Origin: Ligula intestinalis
Taxonomy: Eukaryota; Platyhelminthes; Cestoda; Diphyllobothriidea; Diphyllobothriidae
Reading direction: 5' to 3'
Length of the DNA stretch: 64,000 nucleotides
NCBI GenBank assembly: GCA_036362985.1
Contig: JAYGXS010000009.1
Coordinates: 17,854,750-17,918,749, forward strand
The position numbers and the translations under genes were made by a program. Positions 26,901 to 38,900 of this stretch are shown here, one piece after another. Numbering within the stretch: position 1 is the first letter of the stretch; each line of letters opens with the position of its first letter. Below the pieces are notes generated by a model. It saw only the letters and a program-made list of their open reading frames with translations. It searched no databases and was not told where the DNA came from.

Positions 26901-29898
26901 TCCCTTGTCTTTGTCAACAACACTATCTGCCTATACTAGGACTTTGTTGACAGCGGGATCGTCAACCAAAAATGCGTTTTGATAAGAATTTAGTAGTTCG
27001 GCAACCTTAAACATCTACACTCAAGTATATACTATATGCGTTTTAGTAGGCGCAGTTATGCTCATCACTGCAACGCCCTCAACACTGACATACCTACCTT
27101 CCCGTGGTTCCTTTTCGCTTTATTGATTGTAGTTTAGTTTAGTTTTCGTTAATTATTTGGTTTATCAGTTCAATTTTAGTTTATTTAATTTTTTATTAAA
27201 TTTAGCTTTTTAAGCGATATGCGGTTGCTTTTCGGCTACAATACCTCTCTGAATGCATCAAAAGCTATTTTGAATTGTAAAGTGGTTTTAATTTAAGCTC
27301 TAAATTTCGATATAGGTTTGTATCCAATTCGCGGGCACTTTTGCGCAGTTCCTCGTTCCTATTGGTTGTACTTTCCAGTTGATGCGTTGCGCGCCAAACA
27401 TTTGGGTGTGTTTAAATAAATACGTCAGAGAGACAGACGGACAGACTGAACGCACCCCTGAGGAGCGGATAGGCACGCTGTCGTCGCCTGGAATGGAAGC
27501 AGTTGTGCCCTGGATGAAGGCAATGTAGAAGACGGAGGAGTAGTAGTTCACGAATTGCAGAAGGTAGAGCTTCAGCGTCAGGCTATTATCGTACTCCGAC
27601 TGTGTGCGATAGTTCTCCAGATTCGTCATGCACACGGCCACTCTGTCGTACACCTGGAGGGGGTAGGAGAAGGCGGGAAAAATTAAACCACGATTTATGC
27701 GAGTTAATGCCGAACAGGGGGCGGGGGTACGATGAAGCAGAGATGAAGCGGAACGCGGAGTACTCACAAACTTTAGCAGATAAATGCATGCCAAGTTGAT
27801 GCACGAACTGGTGATGGTTGTGATGATGCCGGCTAGAGAGTTGACAAGGGCACTGTCGTTCTGCAGCAGGACGATTCGGATGACAAGGCGATAGAAGATG
27901 ACGCCGAGCAAGCAGGCCAAACAGAGCACAACCTAGGGGGAGGGGTTAAATGACTGTGATAAATAACATAAATAATGAAGAAGAGTTGCCGAAAAGCATG
28001 CTTTGCCTGAAAATTGACTTTTCAAGTTAAAACTACAATTCTCAAAGACCTTCACAAGGAAGGTCTTTTGTCTGACAAAGAGCTTGAAAGACTGAGACCT
28101 GCAGGCACGACAGTACCCAGAATGTATGGCCTGCCGAAAATCCACAAACAGGGGTTACCCTTGCGTCCTATCCTGGATATGAGTAACTTCCCTTATCACG
28201 CCATTGCCAAATGGCTGGTAGAAAAGCTGAAACCACTTAGCAGTGACCTATACCCTCGAAGTTTTAAAGACACGTTTGAGTTTGTTGAGGCTATAAAGGA
28301 TATGAATGTTGGGGAAAGTAAGATGCTCTCATTGGATGTATCGTCACTTTTTACCACCGTGCCCGTGGTGGAAACCACTGACTACCTCTGTGACGTGATT
28401 AGGGACACGAACTACCGGAAAGGTATACCCGTGAAAACCCTGAAAGAACTACTTACGAGATGCACGCAAAATGTGTAATTTCTCTGCAATGGTCGATTTT
28501 ACAGACAGATAGATGGCGTGGCAATGGGCTCACCACTTGGCCCGTTTCTCGCAAATTTCTTTATGGGCAAGATCGAGAAAACGCGTCTATGGGACACTAT
28601 CAATGACCTTGCGTTTTACGGTCGATATGTTGATGACATCTTCTGTTTGACCGACTCTAACGCAGACACTGACGCTCTGGTCGCGAAGTTTAACAACGCG
28701 CACCCAGCTCTCAAATTTACTGCAGAGACAGAGGAAAACGATGAAATTTCGTTTCTTGATGTCCTTCTGCGAAGGCAAGATGATGGATCGATCCTGCGTA
28801 GAGTCTTTCGAAAGAAAACCGGGACAGAACAATACACCAACTTTCACAGTTTTGTCCCCCTAAATATAAAACGAAATCTAGTCCAGGGATTAGCAGCTAG
28901 AGTACGAAAGATCTGTTCCCCCGAACCTTTGGAAGCAGAGCTCCAACAGCTGCAGCAGATACTTATCGAAAATGGATACCCGGAGAGGTTCATCCTCAGG
29001 AATATTGGCGAGCGAGCCAAATAGCCTGATACCTTAACAGCAGAAAAGAAAGACGTTTTCATTAAACTGCCTTTCTCAGGCGATGCAGCAAGCGCGCTGG
29101 TCAGATGGCGCTTAAGAACTGCAATCGCTAGCGCTTTCCCCGCGGCGAACTTATGGGTGTTCTTCACGAACTCTCCCCTCCTACGTTTAGGAGGAGAAGA
29201 CCGACTCCCGTTGAAGGCCACATCCGTGTGTATTTACTCTTTCACTTGCTCCTGTGGAGCAAGATACATAGGCCGAACAACGAGGCGCCTGGAAAAGAGG
29301 GTAAGTGAGCATATACCGGCCTGGTTCAGTAAAGGTGAAACTAGATTGATCTCGAGTGCTATTCTCGCACATCTCGTCGATGCGAATCATCGAGTCGATA
29401 CTAACAAAGCCTTTCAGGTTGTCTACCGGACACCAGCCAACTTTTCCAAGGGCCTATGCCAACGGGTGCCTGCAACAGCCGAAGCAGTAGCTATACGGCT
29501 AGAGAATCCGGTGCTGTGTTGTCAGAAGAAACTGACAAAAGCCCTTTCACCGACCCCGACGCCAGGTGACGATCGCACTTTGCCCCCACGCCCCAATGAC
29601 AGTCGTTCGCTGTGCATAAATAGCAGCAATTATCCCCCATGTATCTGCCCTCTGATCAACCCCCACCACCTAATCCAATAACCCCCCTTCCCCTCCTCCC
29701 CTCACCCAACGCATGAACCTCTACACGCCGACCTCGCCTAGCGCGCGACGCGTAAACGATAAATTGTAATTAGACTACACTATTTAACCCTGTCCATCTG
29801 TATAGTTTTAATTACCCTGCAAATGTTCTGGTCTGACGACAATTTGCTGAAAACATATGTTTGCCAATCTTGACTTCTAAAAATGGGAATATTTACCG

Positions 29899-29932
<34 letters not shown>

Positions 29933-32900
29933 CTGAGAAATGTGCGAACTCCGACCGATGGTGGTCAGAGGTCCCCAACGGGTGACCGCCTGCCAGGCCG
30001 ATGCCTGGTGTTCAGGGTTATGCTTGGCTGATGAAGGCTAATAAGCCCGAAACATTTCTGTATCAAGTTACCCCCAGATGCTGTCATATCCCACTTACTG
30101 CTATATATATACATATATATATATATTCGATCGGTGTTCGCACATTTGTGAGTGAATATATATATATATATCCTGATCATCATCCCCCAAAGAAGGCGAA
30201 GAAGAAAACAAGGCGCTGTCGTGGACCACACTGTAATTGTGCTGACGTTTCGGAAATACACTATTTTCCATCATCAGAGTGGTGGGTTGTTTGTTCCTGC
30301 TTGCCGAGAGTTGGAATGCCGCGCAGACCATCTGGTGTTGTAGCGATGGCTGACGCACGAGCGCTGAACTTCGTGCTGTCCGTTGATTGGCTGCGGCACC
30401 TCCATTGTGGGTGGCTGGCGCCCGTGTGTGTCATCCGTTGCCTGTCCGTTTGTCGTTAACGCTTCTACGTTAACCGGCCCGGTAGTGTGACCACCGCCCG
30501 ACCTCCCCTCTGAGCCGGATGCGCGGATCAGCCCATGTTCCAGGCCCGGTGTCCGTCTGTGGGTAGGTGAGTCCTCCCGGTCGTGTGCGCGGCGAAGGGC
30601 CCTCTCTGCCCGTCCTCCTACATCCCCCGTCGCCTGTACGTTTGTTGTTGTCGTCATCAGGTCTGTGTGCGTATTGTGTGCACTTGGCCGGCTACTATCG
30701 GCTCTCCTTCCATACTCGGGTGGCTTGACCGGTTGGCATTCAAAGCGCGGACCCGGCTCACATGTTTGGGCTCGTCGGTGGACTGATGACTCATGTCGGT
30801 CGTTGGAGTCGCGATTAGTTCTCCTCCTCTGCCGCGTCGGTGACCACTGTTGTGCGAACACCGATCGAATATATACCCGATCAGCAGTGACAGCAAATGG
30901 CAGGTGGCGAGGCGCTGATGAACTGCGGTGCGATGAAGTGCTTATGACCCATCTGATAGACACCAGTGGTGGACCAACTGCGCCGTCTGTGAGTGCGTTT
31001 GTTTGTGTTGTCCGACCAGCTGGTGTTCAGGGTTATGCTTGGCTGATGAAGGCTAATAAGCCCGAAACAGTTCTGTATCAAGTTACCCCCAGATGCTGTC
31101 ATCTATATATATATATATATCTATCCAAATATACGGGCAGATATGCGCACACCGATCGGTTACAGGACACACTAGTTCCGTTTTTGTGTCTTTCCGACAC
31201 ACTCTCGAGCCGCGCACCGCAAGGTGGTTAATGATATAGGCAGAAGCGCATTACCGACAAAGACCAGGAAGACTGCCAATAGAATCGAATATGCGAGTTC
31301 CAGGAAGCAGTTCAGTAGAAGAAGAAGAAGAAGAAGAAGAAGAAGAAGAAGAAAGGCAGAAGAAGAAGAAAAGAAGAAGAAGAAGAAGAAGAAGAGAAGA
31401 AAAAAAGAACAAGAACAAGAGCAAGAAGTGACCACTGGAACAATAGTTTTCTTGTCCTGAAGTTTCGGATTTCGTCGGGAATCCTTAATCATAGGTAATC
31501 GTGGAAAAGTCTGAGACATGCGCAGATAAGGATGCTATATGCACAGATTGCACGGTATTAATCTTGCATAGCAGTCATAGACATACGTACTATAATGGTC
31601 AGTTCCTGTAGCCACCGTTTGAGATCTTAATTGGTGCGGTGATGGCGCATTAATTGCCACAACGTTCTTGTCCGCGTCGGGTGCGGGCCTGATCATTGCG
31701 TGACAATTATGCTCGCTGTCATCAGAGTTGCTGCTGCGCCCGGCCCTTCCCATCTGACTGATTCTCTTCCTCAGGAAATTTTTCAGTACACCGTATGGGA
31801 ACACCATACCGTTGCGCTTGTTGACGGACTGCGGGGTCTGAGAACCCTGACTCGAACAGCTCGCGGCTCACGCGGTTGTTACGAGGATTTCGGCCTCGTC
31901 AAACTTGAAACTCTGTGCATGTATCACCCTTATCTTCGCATGTCGCAGACTTTTCTACGATTACCTAAGATTAAAGATTTTCAACGGAATCCGAAACGTC
32001 AGGACAATAAAATCCTTGTTCCAGTGGTCGCTTCTTCTTCTACTGACCAGGAAGACTGGTTTATTAGCCATCGTCAGTCATTCATACCAAACCGCAAGTG
32101 GTGCCCCACCCGAGGTTCGAAACTGCGACCTTGTTAGTTGGAAATCCATTGCTAGCGAACGACAACTAGTAGGCCAGCAATGGCCATCACAGTGCGTGTT
32201 TCGTGTTTAAAGGCTGATGAATCAGAGTACTGGGAGTCAGACGGCAACGGCTCCTTCTAAAGCCCCGCTTGTGTAAATCCTGGCGTGTGTGTGTGTGCGC
32301 CTTCAAGCTCGCCGGGAACACCAGCCCCGCCCACGGAAGCCAACCGGCAACAGAGCATAGGTAGTGGCATTCAGTCAATGAGGGATTGGTTACCCGTCTC
32401 AGAAGGGTGTTGGCCAGGCTGCGTGCAGGGCTGCTCTCACCCTTCTGAACTGGAATGTCTGTATGCACATGCAATTTCAGAGCTTGGTGAACCACGGCCC
32501 CTGTGGCCTGGTAGGCGCTGGCACATTCTCTCGGCTCTGATTCCCTGTTGGTGTATGCGCTCGCGCTCCCACTGGGTTTCAGGCTCCATCTCAAGTGCCC
32601 GAGCACCTTGACAGTCACTTGACGGTGGGGGGAGAGTGAGGTCGACCCTCGGCACGTTTCTTTTCTCGCTATAATAAATATGAATGCACTTGAGTCTATT
32701 ACGGTGCGCTAAAAGCCGTGGCCTGAAGGGTTTGCCAACTGAGGGGAAAACTCGGGCCACCAAAGTTGCTGCTCCTACTGTACGCGTGTGTCTGTGTGTG
32801 CGTATGGGAAGAGAAGGAGGACTGAGAGTCAGGCTGCAACGGCTCCTTCTTAATGTGGCCTTTATGGCGCTCCCGCGAAGGCGAGAGCATACCTAGCGAG

Positions 32901-35900
32901 TTGGCTGTGTCAAGTGTGCACGTGTTGACTGGTTACCGCGCCAGCCATCTACCCCCTCCCTCATCCCCGGTCTCATTGACCTTGTCTTTACACCGGAAAC
33001 GGAGGTGGGAGTGGCGAGCGAGTGGGCAGATTCTCCGCGAGTCTGCCTAAACTCCTTTTCCTTCGCGGTATTTCGTTGCGTTGATTCTGCTTGCTGTAGC
33101 TTTCGAGTTGCTGGCCCAGCTTGCCTCTGTGTACGCTGAGGCTTGCTTCAGCGCTTGCTGCGGCTTGTTGGAGCGCGTGGTGCCCATCGTCGAAATCGAC
33201 GGGGGAACTGTCGTGAATGTGGATGTGTGTGTCAATGAGTCCAGGTCTTGTTGTGGCGCATGCAGACGGGTTCGTCGGCCCTGTCCGCCACTACGCCCAT
33301 TCTACCTCAGACGATCGATAGACTAGGTGGCAGTATGATGGCGATAGGGGGGAGAGGGTGAGATCGACGACTCGGCGCATTTCTTTGCGTTTCTTTGCTG
33401 ACACGCTTGAAGCCATGCGCTAAAAGCCATGGCTTGGATAGTTGCCAACTGATAACTTGTAGCGCGCGGTCAGTACAGTGTGTGTTTCGTTGTTCGGAGT
33501 GGCTAACCGGCGGACTGAGAGTCAGGCTGTATCGGCTCATTCTTAATGTGGCCTTTATGACACGCCCATCTAGCAGAGATCCTAGCCAGGTGCGGTGGCG
33601 TGCAAAGGAGGTGTGGCCTCGCGCCCAATCTCGCTTCCTGTTTTCTTGATTATGTGTAGTCCTGGTGGCTGAGAGAGGAGAGAGCGCGGTAGATGCTGTG
33701 CAAGTCTACGATCGCTCAAACATAATTCGTACACAAATCCCCGCGTTTGCATTCAGCTTGCTGAAGCATGCGGTAGACATAATGGAAATAGGCCGTCGAA
33801 CTGTCATTATATACAATATTATATTATACATATGTTATAATAATGTAAAAAAGGAATAAACATAATTCATAAACAAAAGACAGCATTAAGCCGGTCAAAA
33901 AACCTACCCCAAACAGGACTGAAGCGTAGGTGATGAGGACGATGGGTACTTTACGACTCCAGAAGGGGACGACTGGTTCTTCACGCTGTGGGCAGGGGGG
34001 AGGGGGGGCATGATGAATAGTTAGAAACCAAGTACTGGCGAGGAAAACTTTTGCTGGGGGTTAAGAAAAACCCTGTTACATTAGGAGAAATCGCCTACCC
34101 CAGTGACTGGATTGACCTCAGACCTGTAACCCTTTTTACCAAGGAGGGCCAAGAACTCGGGGCGAGGTGGTTCGTCAACGGGCTCCAGGTTCTGCACATT
34201 CCACTCGTAGGCAAGCACGTTTTGGTAACGTTTCCAGCGTTCCATAAATGTGGTTGCTGAAACAACAAAAAGCAAAACAACCATTGAGAGATTACAAGAT
34301 TCCATATATACTAGCCTCAATGTTCGACTATTAAAATAGGTTACTTTTAGGTTGATTTCATTCCTTTTCAGCAACATTCAGAAAAGCCAAGAAGAGTACG
34401 CTCGCGTTATTGTAAAGGCCGTGTCGAGACGTAAGTTTGGCAAGTGGTAAGGCACTCTTCTCACAAATCGTTGGACTTTTACGACCTCGGATGGGGGTAT
34501 AAATGGCTACCGACTGCAAACAATTCAGAAACTCCGCCCCACTTCGATCTACTCTGCTTTTGTTTCACACATCGGCCCCTGCGAGTCGCCATATTTGGGA
34601 TTTATTACCTGCCCCTCTTCACCCTGAATCACTGAGCGACTCCAGCTCGGGACGGTCTATTAGTCCCCAACCCTCCAGAAGCATAATCTCCCATCAAGAT
34701 CGCCTAAGGCATGGAAACAAAACATCACGACCAGTGATCGCAGTATGTCTGACTTTCGACCTGGTGAATCAATTTTTTCAACAAAAAAATAACGACGGGG
34801 ACACACGGCAGCCGCTGCTTCTATCGCAGTGCCAACTGATGTCTGATCAGAAGATAACAGATTATTTTTAATCAAAACCAAAGGTACAGTATTTGTACGA
34901 AAGGGTGCAAGTCATGCTGAAATTTGACCTGGTAGTTTAGTATACACTTTGTCACATTACTTTGCTCCACTCAGTGGATTTAATTTTGGGAAAGACTTTT
35001 AGCTAGATAAATCGCCCTTTTAGTTGTGTTTATTTTGGGTAAAATAGGCATTAATTTTGGTGAAATTGGGAGTTGTCTAATATCGAGGGAATTTCTGTTG
35101 CTATTAAGTATAACAGAAAGAAACTTTTACTGATGCACATTGTGCTATGGAAGAACTCCTAAACAAGTAAGCTTAAAACACATCCTTCCACAAGCGGAAA
35201 ATTATATCCGAAGTTGCTAAAGTGCAGGTGAAGCCAACTTTAAGGAAGCGCATTTATTTCCAGAAACGGGGAATAATTTCAGTTTTAAAAATTATTTTTT
35301 GCTGAACTGTAAAGTTTTTGCCACAAAATTCAGCAAAAAAGTATTAGGGCCCAGCTTAACTCAAAGTGCACGCCGTCCTAACGAGGTGTACCCACGTAGA
35401 GTGCATGCGATGGGGCGTGCAGCGCGGCCAGGGCAGGACTTTAACGCAAGCCAGACAGCTGGTCCGCCAACACACAAACAAAGTGCATTGTGTGACGCAC
35501 ATGCGCACAGCTCCTGCCAAGTGGTACACTAACACGCCAACTCTCATGACTCACCCACCCAATGAAGTCATATCTTTCTTGTGACCACCATCTAATTGGT
35601 CCAACCTTATACATACGCGTTCGCTTGCTCTAAATTATGCTGTACTATGTTCCTACTTTAGTCCACTTGTCGTGTTCTTCCTTGGAAGCTCACACAAGGT
35701 GCAACGAAGACGACGATAACGCAGCTTTTGCCACCAGTACAAAAAAGGTTTTGAGCGCAATTTGTTTTATCGCATCAAGTTTTTATCAAGCAACCAAAAG
35801 CTGGTCATATATTGGCGTGAATGTTTAGGTAAAACTAAAGCTTATTAAATCTAAATCGTGTACAAATATACTTCTTGTAGACTATAATTTCAACTCATGC

Positions 35901-38900
35901 GTCATTTAGAAGTGACGGACAGAGGGAGAAAAATTATGTCGAGATCTTGCTAAATATTTTATATGGCCACTCTTTTTTTGCATGCACAAGCTTAGAACAG
36001 AGCGTGAAAGAAATCCACTATAGCCGAAAATTTTCCGATATAAAGAGAAAAGGGGATTCTTTAATTTCCATTCAAATTGAATCATCTATATTCAGGCAAC
36101 TTAAAAACTTGTCTAAAATCTCCATTTTCATTTTGACAGTACCTTGCAAAAAAGGTAATATGCACAAAAATTCGTAAGCTGAATATCTAGTCAATGTGCC
36201 TTTTACAGACGTAACCTATGATAGAAAGATTTTTTTATTAATCATAGGAATAACAATGTCAGGTTTCGATATAAACGTCGAAAGGAATCTGGATTTATGG
36301 ACGAAAAATTGAAGACAATTAAAACGCTGGAAAATGTATCGGCATTTAAAGGTTCATCTGTTGGTAATTGTAATTAAATAACATTAATATGTTTGAAATA
36401 TTTGGCGTATGGAAGTTATTTTATACAGAGGAAGTTGTGTAGTTGTTCATTCAACCTAAGGAAAGATTTGAGTGAATTGTTCTAGTTTATAATTATTTTT
36501 GCGTCTACGGAACTTGGATATTACTAAGAAAATTTCGTTCTTCTTAAGAACTTACTAATACTTCTTGTATTTCTTTCCAGTAACAAAGCTGCCTAAGGTT
36601 GTTTTTTATTACTTCTAAGTTTTTGTACATGCGCTAATGCCGGTTTGCCAGTGATTTTCAATATTTCGCACACTTTGGCATGTTACACGATTTATGCGTC
36701 GAAGTGTAATCTTCAGTCATGAGCTAAGAACCTTCTAAGGAAATGGCCTTCGCTATAAACTCCTTGGCGAAAGGCGAAGCAGTCTACCAGAGTACGCACT
36801 CAAGCAGGGCCTCTGAGGAAAATCGGTGATCCAGATAAATCCTGGCATTTAATCATTGGCACATCTAAACGAGACGTGGTACAGTCGCTTTAGGTGACCA
36901 ACGTAGGCAAACTTTCTTAAACAACACTTCATTTGCATAGCAAAAAATATGGCGTCGGCCTTGAACGTCAGTGCAACCATAGCTGGACTAATCCACGGCA
37001 AATTCAGACAGCCAATCCGTCCGCACGCAATAAGACATGGACTGGCAAGTATGCATGTAAAAGATGTAAGCTTACCCCACAGTGCCATGACTATTGCAAA
37101 CACCACTGTCCCGGCGTTATCCACTAGATGGGTCATTTTCATGGCGAAACAGGAGGTATTGAGGTACCAGAACTTGCAGCCCTTGACATTGCACGGTGGA
37201 CACATTACGTACTCTCCACCTCGCAGACAAACATCATCTCTGTATGGAACGGAAGCAATGACAAGAAAAAAACAGGAAATAAAGAGGAACATCAAAACTG
37301 AAATCGGACGAGTTGATTAAAAAATGACAAAAAAGAGTCGCCGGGTTTTTTTCGACCATCGATCGGGGTAGTGCAAGGACGATGGAATACGGGTGACTTG
37401 CAAAGCACCTATCGCACTCTCTAGCTCCCCCTCTCTCTTTTCATCCGCCTAGCTGCATCCAGCGTCAACAGAGAGTCAAGAAGACCGGAGGCGAATACAG
37501 GCGGGGCCTCGCCAGCAGGCGCACGAGCCCGTGGCTCAATGGTTAGAGCGTTCGATCTCCGATCAAAAGGTCACGGGTTCAAGTCCCGGCTGGGGCAGCA
37601 AGGTGAGCTAGGTATGGATGGCTGATGACGGTTTATAAGCCACAGAAATGATCATTCAAGTCGTCCTCACCGGCAACACGCATCCACCTGAATTACTAGC
37701 CACTGTACGGCTGCCGACAGGGCTCGCGAATTAGCGTCAAGGCAGCGCGGAACAAGTGTGATCTGTTCGCGAGCGGTGAACGTTTACCACCGAGCATAAT
37801 TCTCTCTTGCTCTGGCGAGGACCATGCCATTTTACGGCAGGATCACTTCATCTCGCCCACAGTAAGTCTTGCTGCCGGGTCAAGCTCAGTTCAAATGTAC
37901 TCGAAAAGCCAAAAATTGCCCCTGTCAGCTTTTGCAAACCTTCAGGGGACTTAGAATAACCCCCCCCCCTCCGATGCGTACCATTTTTTCGTAATATACT
38001 GGTGAAAAAGCTGGAGCGAGTATTAAAGGTATCAAAGGAGCGAAAATTACAGTGACAAATACCTAGATGAGCTTTTGAAATGAAACGAATATTTTATTTC
38101 CATTACTCAACCACGATCATCGTCGTTTAAGCTTTACCCAGGAGTCTAAAAATTTCTAAAAAAAATAAACTGAAATCTTCTCGTTTGTTTATTCTTGATG
38201 GCTAAGGACGACACCCCGAGAAATTTATGAAGATAAAAAAACCCCCATGACTGATGAGCCAGCTACCGCAAAAAGGGCAACGAACCGGCTGGAAGAGGAG
38301 GCAGCGTTACCAGGGCCCTCTACCGGGTGACAAGGTGGCATACTAATTGCTGTTCATGACCCCCAGCTCCGCGGACAGCTAATTCACCTACACCATCATA
38401 ATTGCCCCTCCGACCCCTCCGATTCCAGTGACAGCTAATTGACCTCCTCCTTCACCCCTCCCCTTTTCATTTGCTGTTTCTAATGCCTTGATAACCTGAC
38501 GATTTCTGAAATTTGATTGGCCTTTGGCCACTATAATTGTCCTCGTTTTTGGTTGCTTTCTCATCGCTGAAGATGGACACCTGTAAGTGTTCGAAAGCTC
38601 CGAAAAATAAATCTATTGATCTGGCGCTCGACCTGCCTTCTTCCTCATCCATGCAAGTACCTGGATCGCGAACCTTCGCATTCATTCGGGAATTTTTAGC
38701 TAGTTTTTGCGAGAGTTGACTAATTTTTTTCAACGGAAGTGTTGGCTGCCTGTAAATAAAATCGCCTCTATAAATCATGTAGCGCCCAATCTCTGACCGG
38801 AAGCATTGGTACCAGCCTCTCCATCCCCGCGTACAAGGGGAGAAAGCGTTTGAGATTGCCGGCCATAACTACATGGTTGCGTTCATTTGCAATCGATTTC

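Larger units (their letters stand above)
29925..31160. mobile_element. Composite repeat island with hammerheads and AT tracts
   Basis: Holds two direct copies of a hammerhead unit, one minus-strand Penelope-type hammerhead, the long minus frame, four (AT)n tracts, and several copies of a TGCGAACACCGATCG-like motif in both orientations (29943, 30127, 30855, 31147). This looks like nested insertions of hammerhead-bearing retroelements. Boundaries are unclear. Confidence 0.5.

Noticed and set aside
31172..31519. Leucine-rich minus frame as a membrane protein
   Set aside because: The hydrophobic run is only the translated (CTT)n tract.
37529..37602. Functional tRNA gene
   Set aside because: The promoter boxes are good, but the sequence continues straight into the SINE body seen in many other copies and the acceptor stem does not close well.
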